From Endomicrobiales bacterium (lineage in GTDB: Bacteria; Elusimicrobiota; Endomicrobiia; Endomicrobiales; JAFGGC01), in NCBI GenBank assembly GCA_016930715.1, contig JAFGGC010000032.1, positions 1 to 45,274 of the forward strand: a DNA stretch of 45,274 nucleotides, written 5' to 3'. A program made the translations under genes and the position numbers. The notes beneath the pieces were generated by a model. That model was not told the origin of the DNA. It ran no database searches and saw only the letters and a program-made list of their open reading frames with translations. Positions 1 to 7,175 of this stretch are shown here, piece after piece (the stretch's first letter is position 1; the number at the start of each line of letters is the position of its first letter).

Positions 1-3
1 AAT

Positions 4-77
4 TCGGGACGGCCGGATTTGAACCGGCGACCTCTCCCACCCCAAGGGAGTGCGCTAGCCAACTACGCTACGCCCCG
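4..77 (-). tRNA. tRNA-Pro(GGG)
   Basis: Read on the minus strand the segment folds into a full cloverleaf. The 7-bp acceptor stem pairs CGGGGCG with CGTCCCG (one G-U), followed by discriminator A73. The anticodon stem CTCCC/GGGAG closes a 7-nt loop TTGGGGT, giving anticodon GGG, and the T-arm is CCGG-TTCAAAT-CCGG. The GGG anticodon reads CCC and CCU proline codons. No CCA is encoded after A73, so the CCA end must be added by nucleotidyltransferase. The gene is separated from merR-like by about 400 bp of repeat-rich sequence. Pieces of this tRNA recur in the two repeats just upstream. Confidence 0.97.
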
Positions 78-105
78 AATACAACTAAAGAACTTTTTAC
101 GGCCG

Positions 106-220
106 CCCCGAGTTGAGGGGCGGGGCCGATTCTCGGCCCGACCTCTCCCAGGCCGATGTTTCGGCCTGGCTAGCCGACGGAGTTTACCCCGCCGCGACTC
201 AGTGGCGGGGCTACGCCCCG
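106..220 (-). repeat. tRNA-Pro-derived repeat, copy 1
   Basis: Three blocks match the neighbouring tRNA-Pro exactly and in the same order: 210-220 (tRNA 67-77, acceptor 5' strand plus start of D-arm), 169-175 (tRNA 54-60, D-arm) and 139-149 (tRNA 28-38, the 3' side of the anticodon stem with the variable region). The D-loop is expanded by about 28 nt, and the anticodon arm is replaced by a hairpin at 150-167 (AGGCCGA/TCGGCCT). A T-arm-like hairpin GGCCGATTCTCGGCC lies at 124-138, and a further hairpin CCGCCCC/GGGGCGG replaces the acceptor 3' strand. This is a tRNA-like structure that cannot be a working tRNA because the anticodon loop is gone. Confidence 0.75.
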
Positions 221-324
221 AAAATTGAGCACAAAAAGACCTTTATATATCGTTTCACGCGAAATCCGCCGAAGTTGTGGCAGCAATGCGGCGAATAGCC
301 GCGTTTATTGCTGACACGTCAACG

Positions 325-416
325 AAGGCGGAAATACGACCTTGGCCGAGACTTCGGCCCGGATGCGCTAGCCGACGGAGTTTACCCGTTGCGATTAAGC
401 AGAGGGCTACGCCCCG
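325..416 (-). repeat. tRNA-Pro-derived repeat, copy 2
   Basis: This diverged sister of copy 1 carries the same GCTACGCCCCG block (406-416) and TGCGCTAGCC (364-373), identical to tRNA positions 51-60. It also has a GGCCGA-GACT-TCGGCC hairpin at 344-359 in the anticodon-arm position and CGACCT at 337-342. The block 367-387 is identical to 169-189 of copy 1 over 21 nt, including GACGGAGTTTACCC, which is absent from the tRNA. Both copies therefore descend from one modified tRNA ancestor rather than from two independent duplications of the present tRNA. Confidence 0.7.
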
Positions 417-433
417 TCCATTCAAATTAGCTT

Positions 434-478
434 GTTGCAAGCCGCAACTTTTACCTGGCACCTTTTACCCGGTACCTT
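434..478. repeat. GGTACC-type intergenic repeat downstream of merR-like gene
   Basis: A small hairpin TTGC-AAGCC-GCAA is followed by reiterated words CTTTTACCTGGCACC and CTTTTACCCGGTACC. It shares the GGTACC/CACC vocabulary with the array at 4810-4880. It abuts the stop codon of the MerR-like gene, as the other array abuts the hflX stop. Confidence 0.5.
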
Positions 479-491
479 GTTTGCCTTCTTA

Positions 492-857
492 TTATTTCAG
501 GAGCTTCAGGATTTCTTCGAGTTCGGTCTTTATCTCGGCGAGGGAGTTCTTGTCGGCTTTTCCCAGCTCAAGGTTCAGCTGATGGACGGGTTCTTCCTTG
601 CGCCGCTTGTCTCCTATTAGCGCCTTTTTTGCCCCTGCTATCGTGAATTTCTTGTTATAAAGCAGGTCCTTTATCTGAAAGACGGCCTCTATGTCCCTTT
701 TAATGTACTTTCTCTGCCCGGAAACCCTTCTCGCCGGCCTCAAAAGCCGGAACTCGTTTTCCCAGTAGCGCAGGACATATGCGGGCAACTGCGCTATCTG
801 GCTCACTTCGCCTATCGAGAAGAATTCTTTGTCTGGTAAGGGCGGAATTTCTATCAT
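492..857 (-). CDS. MerR-family transcriptional regulator
   Basis: This 121-residue protein has a MerR-type winged helix-turn-helix near the N terminus (about residues 12-75: FFSIGEVSQIA, then YVLRYWENEF and RRVSGQRKY). The motif 'RYWE..F..L.P.R...G.R.Y' is typical of the family. The C terminus (about 85-121) is charged and helical, suited to dimerisation, and there is no cysteine cluster or large effector domain. MerR proteins next to an IHF/HU gene are a recurring pair in several phyla, and the target genes are unknown. The gene has its own promoter in the 93-bp gap after the IHF-like gene. There is no clear Shine-Dalgarno before the ATG. The specific regulon cannot be read from the sequence. 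Confidence 0.88.
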   Translation of the reverse strand: MIEIPPLPDKEFFSIGEVSQIAQLPAYVLRYWENEFRLLRPARRVSGQRKYIKRDIEAVFQIKDLLYNKKFTIAGAKKALIGDKRRKEEPVHQLNLELGKADKNSLAEIKTELEEILKLLK

Positions 858-906
858 ATGTTAATTTAGTAATTTTAGATTTGCCACTTAAAGTATTACT
901 TGAATA

Positions 907-935
907 AATATAACAAAAGCGCAGTTTAAAGTCAA
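907..935 (-). promoter_or_regulatory. sigma70-type promoter for the MerR-like gene
   Basis: On the minus strand TTGACT (930-935) is followed after exactly 17 nt by TATATT (907-912). Both hexamers match the housekeeping consensus at 5 of 6 positions. Transcription would start near 900, about 43 nt before the ATG at 857, in an AT-rich gap between the IHF-like and MerR-like genes. Confidence 0.7.
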
Positions 936-950
936 ATGAGGCATTTTGTT

Positions 951-1211
951 TTAGTCGAAAAAATCCTTTGATTGACGGAAGCGTATTTTTTTTCTCGGGG
1001 CTATCTGGAGGGTTTCGCCGGTTTTCGGGTTGTGCCCTTTTTTGGCTCTTGTCACGAAACCGTGAAAACTGCCGAAGCCGGAGATAACGACCTTGTCCCC
1101 TCCGTTCAGCGCTTTTTTCATCACGGAAAATAGGCGTTCCAAAGCGTCTTTTGCTTCCTTCCTCGTGCTCAATACCTTGGTGAGCGATTCGATCAAATCA
1201 AGCTTGTTCAT
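951..1211 (-). CDS. HU/IHF-family DNA-binding protein
   Basis: An 86-residue member of the bacterial histone-like HU/IHF family, which dimerises and bends DNA. The N-terminal helical region (1-40) is followed by the signature GFGSF (45-49) and the DNA-binding beta arm with RAKKGHNPKTGE (55-66). That segment includes the proline of the NP pair that intercalates in the minor groove. Overall it is closer to IHF-alpha than to HU, though no specific sequence requirement can be inferred. A good ribosome site, GAGGAG, lies 7 nt upstream of the ATG inside the end of gpsA. The two genes overlap by 14 nt and are probably translationally coupled. Confidence 0.93.
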   Translation of the reverse strand: MNKLDLIESLTKVLSTRKEAKDALERLFSVMKKALNGGDKVVISGFGSFHGFVTRAKKGHNPKTGETLQIAPRKKIRFRQSKDFFD

Positions 1212-2226
1212 TCAAGAACTCCTCTATTATGGTTTCAGGTTTCATCTCGCGCGTCATCAGCTCCGTGACGGCTTTTTTTGGCGGCTTGTTTTCATATAGT
1301 ATCAAATATATCTGTTCGATTATGGGCAGCTCGATGTTCAGTTTTTTCGACAGTTCGTAGGCGCTTCTGGCGGTTTTCACTCCTTCGGCGACCATTATCA
1401 CCGATTTCTGCGCCTCGGCGAGGGACTGCCCCGAGCCGAGTTTTTCGCCTATCCCCCTGTTCCGGGAATGCCTTGAAAAGCACGTGACTATGAGGTCCCC
1501 AAGGCCGGTGATGCCGAGGAACGTGTGCGGGCTCCCCCCCATCTTCACGCCCAGTTTTATCATTTCCCTCAGGCCTCTCGTCACGAGGGCCGACTTGGTA
1601 TTGTCGCCCAGGCCCAGCCCGTCGCAGATGCCGGCGGCTATGGCGAAGATGTTTTTCAGGGCGGCGCCTGTTTCGACGCCCTTTATGTCGGACGAGGTAT
1701 AAACCCTGAAATACGGGGTTGTGAAAATCTCCTGGCAAAGCCGCGCCGCGTCCGAATTCCTCGAAGCTATGGTTGCCGTGGTCGGTATCTGCTGCGCCAC
1801 CTCCTCGGCGTGGGTCGGGCCCGACAGCGCGCACAGGGCCTTGATTTTCCCCTTGAGTTCCTCGGTTATTATTTCGGACATCACTTTTAGCGATTCGTTC
1901 TCTATGCCCTTTACGGCCGTCACGAACATCTTTCCTGAGAGGTCCGCGCCCAGAGCCAGTATTTTTCTTGCCGTGTCTCTGAGGGTATGCGAAGGAACCG
2001 CGAAAACCACCAGTTCCGCGCCGCCGACCGCTTCGGACAGGTCGTTAGTGACAAGGACTTCCTTGGGAAGCGTGGCGTACTTGAAGAACGAAAGGCGCCT
2101 TTTGGACGACAGGTCTTTCGCCCGGCCGGGGTCGAATTCCCAGAGGGTCACTTCGTTGTTTTTCGCGGCAAGCAGGGCCGCAAGCGTCGTTCCCCAGGAC
2201 CCCGCGCCTAAAATACCGATCTTCAA
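1198..2226 (-). CDS. gpsA: glycerol-3-phosphate dehydrogenase [NAD(P)+]
   Basis: This 342-residue cytoplasmic enzyme reduces dihydroxyacetone phosphate to sn-glycerol-3-phosphate, the precursor for phospholipids. The Rossmann motif GAGSWGTTLA is at 7-16. The catalytic region holds K191 (ALKNIFAIAAG) and GDNTKSALVTRG (208-219), with GLGDLIVTC at 241-249 and SRNRGIG at 254-260. Length is normal for the family. The start is TTG at 2224-2226, chosen because GGAGG (2236-2240) lies 9 nt before it and the Rossmann strand begins immediately. Together with plsY and pgsA it forms a phospholipid set within 3.6 kb. A hairpin repeat of about 90 bp separates it from plsY. Confidence 0.97.
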   Translation of the reverse strand: MKIGILGAGSWGTTLAALLAAKNNEVTLWEFDPGRAKDLSSKRRLSFFKYATLPKEVLVTNDLSEAVGGAELVVFAVPSHTLRDTARKILALGADLSGKMFVTAVKGIENESLKVMSEIITEELKGKIKALCALSGPTHAEEVAQQIPTTATIASRNSDAARLCQEIFTTPYFRVYTSSDIKGVETGAALKNIFAIAAGICDGLGLGDNTKSALVTRGLREMIKLGVKMGGSPHTFLGITGLGDLIVTCFSRHSRNRGIGEKLGSGQSLAEAQKSVIMVAEGVKTARSAYELSKKLNIELPIIEQIYLILYENKPPKKAVTELMTREMKPETIIEEFLNEQA

Positions 2227-2255
2227 ATGAATTTTCCTCCGTTAAGAACAAATTT

Positions 2256-2346
2256 CCTCTCCCTTGATGGGAGAGGAAAAAGGTGAGGGTGACATATCAG
2301 AAGGTATTACCCCCTCACCCAGACCCTCTCCCTCAAGGGGCGAGGG
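2256..2346. repeat. CCCTCACC/CCCTCTCCC palindromic repeat, copy 1 (plsY-gpsA gap)
   Basis: This is a composite inverted repeat. CCTCTCCC (2256-2263) pairs with GGGAGAGG (2269-2276), GGTGAGGG (2282-2289) pairs with CCCTCACC (2312-2319), and a third hairpin CCCTCTCCC...GGGGCGAGGG runs 2324-2346. The same words recur at 11726-11785 and inside mutL at 10003-10047. It could act on the polycistronic mRNA as a stabilising or attenuating structure. No T-tract follows, so it is not a standard terminator. Confidence 0.8.
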
Positions 2347-2358
2347 ATATTAATGTCA

Positions 2359-2961
2359 TTAATAAATTCTCTCTCCGAACTTGCGCTCGTTGCCGGCGAC
2401 TAGGCGTTTTATGTTTGCGCGGTGCCTTATGATTATGACTACAGCGAGGGCCGACGTCAGCACCCTTAAGACAAAGGGCTCATTCGTTATCCAGGCCATC
2501 ACGGCAAGGGAGAGCGAAGCTAATATGGAACCCAGCGAGACGTACCTTGTCAACGCGAGCACGGCCAAAAATATCAGGAAGGCTGCAAGCGTCGGCTTAG
2601 GCATTATCGCGAAGAAAACGCCCGCCGCGGTGGCCACGCCCTTGCCGCCTCTAAAACCGAGGAAGGGCGAGAAGATGTGCCCCAGTATGGCGAATATCCC
2701 GACCGCGAACCAGGCCATCGGCGCGATGTCCCGCACGTAAAACGGCGCCGCAAACGTCGGAATGAATCCTTTCAAAAGGTCTATGACGAAAGTGGTTATC
2801 CCCCAGAAAGGCCCGAGGATCCGGTAGACGTTGGTGGCTCCGGTGTTGAAAGACCCGAGCGTCCGCACGTCAACCTTGCGCACCGCCTTGCCCACGATGT
2901 ATCCCGTGGGCAGAGACCCGGCCGCGAAAGCTATCAGAAACCACAACAGGTATTCAGTCAT
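2359..2961 (-). CDS. plsY: acyl-phosphate:glycerol-3-phosphate acyltransferase
   Basis: A 200-residue polytopic inner-membrane protein that transfers an acyl group from acyl-phosphate to glycerol-3-phosphate, the first step of phosphatidate synthesis. The three PlsY motifs are present: GSLPTGY (15-21), GSFNTGATN (36-44, phosphate binding; most homologs have GSGNxGATN) and GGKGVAT (105-111) preceded by LGHIFSPFLGFR. About five or six hydrophobic helices are visible. It begins 9 nt after der and precedes gpsA, which supplies its substrate. An AGGAAAGGA ribosome site lies upstream of the ATG. Confidence 0.96.
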   Translation of the reverse strand: MTEYLLWFLIAFAAGSLPTGYIVGKAVRKVDVRTLGSFNTGATNVYRILGPFWGITTFVIDLLKGFIPTFAAPFYVRDIAPMAWFAVGIFAILGHIFSPFLGFRGGKGVATAAGVFFAIMPKPTLAAFLIFLAVLALTRYVSLGSILASLSLAVMAWITNEPFVLRVLTSALAVVIIIRHRANIKRLVAGNERKFGERIY

Positions 2962-2970
2962 ATCGGCAGT

Positions 2971-4275
2971 TTATCCTTTCCTGAACTTTAGTATCAGCGG
3001 CGTGCCCGTGAAGCCGAAGCTTTTTCTCAGGGAATTTTCGAGGTATCTCTTGTACGAAAAATGCACGATCGACGTGTCGTTGACCGAGAAAAAAAACGTC
3101 GGGGGCCTGGAGCGGTCCTGGCTGACGTCGCGAATCCTCAGGACCTCTCCGTGCCTTGAAAGCGGTTTGTGGAATTGCGCCTGCCTTATGGCTTCCTTGA
3201 GGTCGTCGTGAGGTATCATTTTCGAGTATTCGGCGTATATCTCGCTCACGTCTTTGAGTATCTTGTCCGTGCGCTGGCCGGTTTTCGCGGAAACAAGCAG
3301 GAGCTTCGTCCACCAGATGAATTTCAGCTTTCTTTCAAGCTGTTGCTTGATGGCGCGCACGAGGTCCTGTTTGTCTTCTATAAGGTCCCATTTATTCATC
3401 ACTATAAGGCACGCCTTTTTGTTCTCGATCACCATGTCGGCTATCTTCGCGTCGGTTTCCCCCAGTCCCTCCGAGGCGTCGATAACAAGCACGGCCACGT
3501 CCGAGCGTTCCACCGCGTGGGAGGCGCTTAAAGCCGAGAGATATTCCAGGTCGCTCTTGAATTTCTTTGACCTTTTCAAACCCGGCGTGTCGATCAGTAT
3601 ATAGTCCGTCCCGTTAAAGCTCATCGCGGTGTCAAGCGCCTCGCGCGTGGTGCCGGGCACGTCGTGAACTATGCATCTTTCCTGGTCGGATATGCGGTTG
3701 ACGAGCGATGATTTGCCCACGTTCGGCTTTCCGACGAATATGACGCGTATCGCGCCCGCGGCCGCCTCCGGCGCGTCGGCGTCGTCTTTAAGCATCGATG
3801 AGAGCCTGTCCAGGAGCTCGTAAATATTCCTTCCGTGGTTTGCCGATATCGGCAGGGGGTCGCCCATTCCGAGCCTGTAGAAATCAGCGGTCTTGGGGTC
3901 ATCCTTCGGGGAGTCGATTTTATTCGCCACAAGTATGACTTTTTTTTGGGAGTTGCGCAAGATGGCGCTTATTTCGGTGTCAAGCGGGTGGTGGCCGGTC
4001 TTCGCGTCGACGATAAAGAGCGCGGCGGAAGCCGAGGCAAGCGCGCTTTTGAGCTGTTTTTTTACGGGCTCGGAGAATATTTCGTCGTCCGTCGCCCAGC
4101 CGCCGGTATCGACGATGTTGAAGCGGGCTCCTTTCCACGTCACGAGGGACTCGTTCCTGTCCCTCGTGGTACCGGGCTCGTGGTGGACTATCGCCGCGCG
4201 CCGTCCGACAAGGCGGTTGTAGAGCGTGGATTTGCCGGTATTGGTGCGCCCGATGATTACGACGTTCTTAGGCAT
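2971..4275 (-). CDS. der: ribosome-assembly GTPase Der (EngA)
   Basis: This 434-residue protein has two tandem Era-like GTPase domains and a C-terminal KH-like domain, the architecture unique to Der, which acts in 50S subunit maturation. Domain 1 has GRTNTGKST (9-17), DTGG (56-59) and NKID (118-121). Domain 2 has GKPNVGKSS (182-190), DTPG (229-232) and NKWD (294-297). The KH-like part is about 350-434. The first P-loop reads GRTNTGKS where most Der proteins have GRPNVGKS, and the essential GK[ST] is kept. The start overlaps the end of pgsA by 8 nt. Confidence 0.97.
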   Translation of the reverse strand: MPKNVVIIGRTNTGKSTLYNRLVGRRAAIVHHEPGTTRDRNESLVTWKGARFNIVDTGGWATDDEIFSEPVKKQLKSALASASAALFIVDAKTGHHPLDTEISAILRNSQKKVILVANKIDSPKDDPKTADFYRLGMGDPLPISANHGRNIYELLDRLSSMLKDDADAPEAAAGAIRVIFVGKPNVGKSSLVNRISDQERCIVHDVPGTTREALDTAMSFNGTDYILIDTPGLKRSKKFKSDLEYLSALSASHAVERSDVAVLVIDASEGLGETDAKIADMVIENKKACLIVMNKWDLIEDKQDLVRAIKQQLERKLKFIWWTKLLLVSAKTGQRTDKILKDVSEIYAEYSKMIPHDDLKEAIRQAQFHKPLSRHGEVLRIRDVSQDRSRPPTFFFSVNDTSIVHFSYKRYLENSLRKSFGFTGTPLILKFRKG

Positions 4276-4792
4276 TTTTATTGAGTCTCTTGTTCCCGAA
4301 GATTATGTAGTCCACTCCAGATACGGCGGTAACGATTACCGTGGCATAGAGCAGCAGGTTAATGAACCTGCCGGGCAGGACATTTAGTATGATGAACCAT
4401 ATCGTGGTCATCTGGAATATGGTAGTGAGTTTTCCGGAAAGCCTCGGGTTTATATCCGTCGAATCCGTTATGAAATAGGTTATCGCCCACCCGAGCACTA
4501 TCAGCACGTCCCTTGAAAGGATGACGACGAATACCCACACGGGTATCAGGCCGAGGTAAGCGCCCGCCAGGTAGGACGCGAACATCATCAGCTTGTCGGC
4601 CATCGGGTCGAGGAACGTCCCGAGCGGGGTTATCTGTTTCCTATGCCTGGCTATGAACCCGTCGAGAGCGTCCGTTATTATCATCAGTGAAAAAATTATG
4701 GCGTGCCAGGGGAACAGCCCGTTTATGAACGTGATTATGAAGACCGGTATCAGGAGTATCCGGATGACGGTTATCTTGTTCGCAAGGGTCAT
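4268..4792 (-). CDS. pgsA: CDP-diacylglycerol-glycerol-3-phosphate 3-phosphatidyltransferase
   Basis: A 174-residue integral membrane enzyme that makes phosphatidylglycerophosphate from CDP-diacylglycerol and glycerol-3-phosphate. The CDP-alcohol phosphotransferase signature D-x2-DG-x2-AR-x8-G-x3-D-x3-D is complete: D41, D44, G45, A48, R49, G58, D62, D66. Several hydrophobic helices fill the rest. GAGG lies 6 nt before the ATG. Substrate assignment to glycerol-3-phosphate rests on size and on the neighbouring gpsA and plsY; another CDP-alcohol transferase is possible but less likely. Confidence 0.93.
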   Translation of the reverse strand: MTLANKITVIRILLIPVFIITFINGLFPWHAIIFSLMIITDALDGFIARHRKQITPLGTFLDPMADKLMMFASYLAGAYLGLIPVWVFVVILSRDVLIVLGWAITYFITDSTDINPRLSGKLTTIFQMTTIWFIILNVLPGRFINLLLYATVIVTAVSGVDYIIFGNKRLNKNA

Positions 4793-4809
4793 TTAAAACC
4801 TCAGAAGTC

Positions 4810-4880
4810 AGGTACCAGGTGTCAGGTACCAGGTGCTAGGTATCAGTCAACAGGTACCCGGTACCTGTTAACTAGTACCC
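4810..4880. repeat. GGTACC-word repeat array with palindrome at the hflX stop
   Basis: The gap between hflX and pgsA consists of reiterated words (GGTACCAGGTGTCA, GGTACCAGGTGCTA, GGTATCAGTCAACA). It ends in a 10-bp palindrome AACAGGTACC/GGTACCTGTT at 4849-4858/4860-4869 with a 1-nt centre. The array runs into the last codons and TAG stop of hflX. On the mRNA the palindrome would form a hairpin just after that stop, with no T-tract. Confidence 0.75.
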
Positions 4881-6116
4881 GTTTTTAATCAGCGCCTTTA
4901 TCTTCCGCCAGTATTCCGGCGCGGCCTCTACCTTGAATTTTATGCCTTTGGCGAGGTATTTCTGTTTTTTTATCACCGACCAGTCGAATATGCGCTTGAT
5001 GAGCCCGTTGGCGGTATAGGGCAGAACGAACTCGTGCGGTTCGAGCTTCGGCGTCACTATCTCCTGAACGCGCTCAAGGAGCTCAGAAACCCCCTGGCCG
5101 GTCCTGGCGGAAATGACTATGTCGCTGTTCTTGGACAGCCGTTTTTTCTGCGCCTCCGTCAGCAGGTCGGTCTTGTTGAGGACCATCAGAAGAGGCACGT
5201 TTTCGGCCCCGAGCTCCCTCAAAACCCCGCTTACCACGTCCGACTGCCTTATGTGGTCCGGGTTTGAGACATCCACGACGTGCAGGAGGCAGTTCGACAG
5301 CTTTATCTCCTCAAGGGTCGCCCTGAAGGCGGCGACGAGGTCGTGGGGCAGCTTGTCTATGAAACCGACCGTGTCGGTGAAGAGGGCGGCCCTTCCGTTG
5401 GGCAGTTTTACCTGCCTTGTGGTGGGGTCGAGCGTCGCGAAGAGCTTGTTGTCGGCGTAAACCGTGTTGGCGTGGCTCAAAAGGTTGAGAAGCGTCGATT
5501 TTCCGGTGTTCGTGTAGCCGACAAGCGTGATGACCGGTATCCTCGACTCGTCTCTGTGCTGGCGCAGGGTCTCCCTCTGCTTCCTCAGGTGCTCGATGTT
5601 GCGCTTTAAAAAGGCGATCCTGTCCCTGATGCGGCGCTGGTCCACTTCCAGCTTTCTTTCGCCCGGTCCCCTGGTGCCTATGCCTCCGGTCTGCTGTTCG
5701 AACGTGCCGAAGCGCTCGGTGATGCGCGGCATCATATAGTTGAGCTGTGCCAGCTCCACCTGCAGTATGCCTTCTTTCGAGCGCGCCCGTTTGGAGAATA
5801 TGTCAAGGATCAGCCGGGTCCTGTCTATTATCTTTGCGTCCACCAGTTCCTCAAGGTTTTTCTGCTGGACGGGTTTCAAGTCTTCATCGAATATGGCGGC
5901 TTTTGCGCCGGTCATTTCAAGTATAGCTTTAAGCTCGGCCGCCTTGCCGCGGCCGATGAAATAGGCGGGGTCTATCCTGTTCCTTTTCTGGATTATCTTT
6001 TCTACCGGCAGGGCGCCCGCGGTTTCGCAGAGCTTTTCGAGCTCGGAGAGCAGGTTTTCAACGTCTTTTCTTGATGTGCCGGGAAGCTGTATGCCTACAA
6101 GTACTACTCGTTCCAT
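4872..6116 (-). CDS. hflX: ribosome-associated GTPase HflX
   Basis: A 414-residue HflX-family GTPase, a translation factor that splits stalled or hibernating 70S ribosomes. An N-terminal HflX domain (about 1-130) is followed by the glycine-rich linker GGIGTRGPGE (144-153) and a basic coiled coil (155-190). The G domain has GYTNTGKS (200-207), DTVGF (248-252) and NKTD near 316, and a short C-terminal domain follows. It sits directly downstream of miaA, a common order in bacteria (miaA-hfq-hflX in proteobacteria; hfq is absent here). The stop codon lies inside a repeat array, so the last residues (NGY) may be repeat-derived. Confidence 0.96.
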   Translation of the reverse strand: MERVVLVGIQLPGTSRKDVENLLSELEKLCETAGALPVEKIIQKRNRIDPAYFIGRGKAAELKAILEMTGAKAAIFDEDLKPVQQKNLEELVDAKIIDRTRLILDIFSKRARSKEGILQVELAQLNYMMPRITERFGTFEQQTGGIGTRGPGERKLEVDQRRIRDRIAFLKRNIEHLRKQRETLRQHRDESRIPVITLVGYTNTGKSTLLNLLSHANTVYADNKLFATLDPTTRQVKLPNGRAALFTDTVGFIDKLPHDLVAAFRATLEEIKLSNCLLHVVDVSNPDHIRQSDVVSGVLRELGAENVPLLMVLNKTDLLTEAQKKRLSKNSDIVISARTGQGVSELLERVQEIVTPKLEPHEFVLPYTANGLIKRIFDWSVIKKQKYLAKGIKFKVEAAPEYWRKIKALIKNGY

Positions 6117-6149
6117 ATATTTTATCGAAAACTCCCTATTATCGGGTGA

Positions 6150-7079
6150 TTATAGCATATTGGAGATGCTTTTCGCAATTTCGGCGGGGTCGGACAAGGC
6201 ACCCATATCGAGCCACTTTATCCTCTTGTCGGCTCGGAACCACGTCATCTGCCTTTTGGCGTACTGCCTCGTAGCCGCATTTATTGAATTTTCAAGCTCT
6301 TTTTTGTCGATTTTATTGTCGATGAAATCGATTACCTGCGTGTACCCTAAGCTCTGCATACCGGGCGAGTTCCTGTCGGAACCTTTTTCAAGGGCCCCGC
6401 GGGTTTCTTCTACCATCCCGTTTTCCAGCATTTCGGCGGTCCTTTTCTCTATCCTCTCGTGCAGGATGTTCTTTTGAGTCATCAGTCCGATCATTCGAAA
6501 TTCGAAATTTGATTTTTTGGTTTTTTTGTGGTGTTCCGTGATGGGTATGCCTGTGAGCTCGAACACTTCTATGGCCCGTATTATCCTCTGCGGGTTCCCC
6601 TTGTTCTTTTCGGCCGATTCGGGATCAAAACTTTTCAGTTTTTTTTCGAGGTACGCAAGGCCGTTTTTTTCAAGCTCGCTTTTGAGCCCTGCGCGCAGGG
6701 TTTCGTCGGCTGCGGGAAGCGGCGCTATGCCGTCGATCAGCGCCTTGATGTAGAGGCCCGTGCCGCCCGCTATCACGGGTTTTTTCCCGCGCTTTTGCAG
6801 GGTTTTTATCAGGCGTTCGGCGTCCGCTTTGAACTCGCCGGCGCTGTATTTTTCGGACGGCTCTATGAGGTCGGTGAGGTGCTGGGGTATGTTCTCGTAT
6901 ATACGGAGCTTTGTGGCGGGGTCATATTTCCCCGACTTGTTGGTGCCTATATCAAGGTACTTGTAAACCTGCCGGGAGTCGGCCGATATTATCTCGCCGT
7001 TTATAAGCTTGCAGAGCTGGGCCGCAACGTCGGTTTTCCCCGAAGCCGTCGGGCCGCATATGACTATTATCTTTCGCAT
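6150..7079 (-). CDS. miaA: tRNA dimethylallyltransferase
   Basis: A 309-residue enzyme that adds a dimethylallyl group to A37 of tRNAs reading UNN codons; MiaB (encoded at 15.9-17.3 kb) then methylthiolates the product. Visible motifs are the P-loop GPTASGKT (9-16), DSRQVYK (34-40), GGTGLYIKALIDG (105-117), NPQRIIRAIEV (162-172) and C-terminal TWFRADKRI. The stretch at 6495-6509, encoding residues 191-195 (NFEFR), is TTCGAAATTCGAAAT in sequence and resembles the TTCGAAATT repeats elsewhere in the window, so a small repeat insertion here is possible. There is no clear ribosome site. A GATTACAC-type repeat lies directly before the start. Confidence 0.97.
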   Translation of the reverse strand: MRKIIVICGPTASGKTDVAAQLCKLINGEIISADSRQVYKYLDIGTNKSGKYDPATKLRIYENIPQHLTDLIEPSEKYSAGEFKADAERLIKTLQKRGKKPVIAGGTGLYIKALIDGIAPLPAADETLRAGLKSELEKNGLAYLEKKLKSFDPESAEKNKGNPQRIIRAIEVFELTGIPITEHHKKTKKSNFEFRMIGLMTQKNILHERIEKRTAEMLENGMVEETRGALEKGSDRNSPGMQSLGYTQVIDFIDNKIDKKELENSINAATRQYAKRQMTWFRADKRIKWLDMGALSDPAEIAKSISNML

Positions 7080-7089
7080 GGTTTCATCT

Positions 7090-7163
7090 GATTACACCGA
7101 TTGGGTCTTCATGTGTAATTTTGCCGTTATCTGTGTAATCGTAGTTAGTGATCTGTGCAATCA
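7090..7163. repeat. GATTACAC inverted repeat before miaA
   Basis: GATTACACCGAT (7090-7101) and ATCTGTGTAATC (7129-7140) are inverted copies matching at 11 of 12 positions. A third degenerate copy, GATCTGTGCAATC, lies at 7150-7162. The array fills the gap between the beta-barrel gene stop and the miaA start and is one of several low-complexity intergenic families in the window. Confidence 0.55.
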
Positions 7164-7175
7164 AGGGTTTCTAGT

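Larger units (their letters stand above)
81..491. other. gene-free spacer with tRNA-derived repeats
   Basis: No credible coding sequence is visible here. The spacer holds two diverged copies of a tRNA-Pro-like repeat (about 106-220 and 325-416) and a GGTACC-type repeat beside the merR-like stop (434-478). Short reading frames exist on both strands but have no ribosome site or recognisable protein pattern. A TATATA at 243-248 could be a -10 for the tRNA, but no matching -35 was found. Confidence 0.6.

Noticed and set aside
1-80. Integration site of a mobile island at tRNA-Pro
   Set aside because: No integrase or duplicated 3' end of the tRNA is within the window; the repeats copy several tRNA parts, not the 3' attachment end alone.
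106-220. Second functional tRNA gene
   Set aside because: The anticodon arm is a GC-rich hairpin without a 7-nt anticodon loop and the D-arm is expanded by about 28 nt.
2256-2346. Intrinsic terminator between plsY and gpsA
   Set aside because: Strong hairpins but no T-tract on the minus strand, and the same repeat occurs inside a coding sequence.
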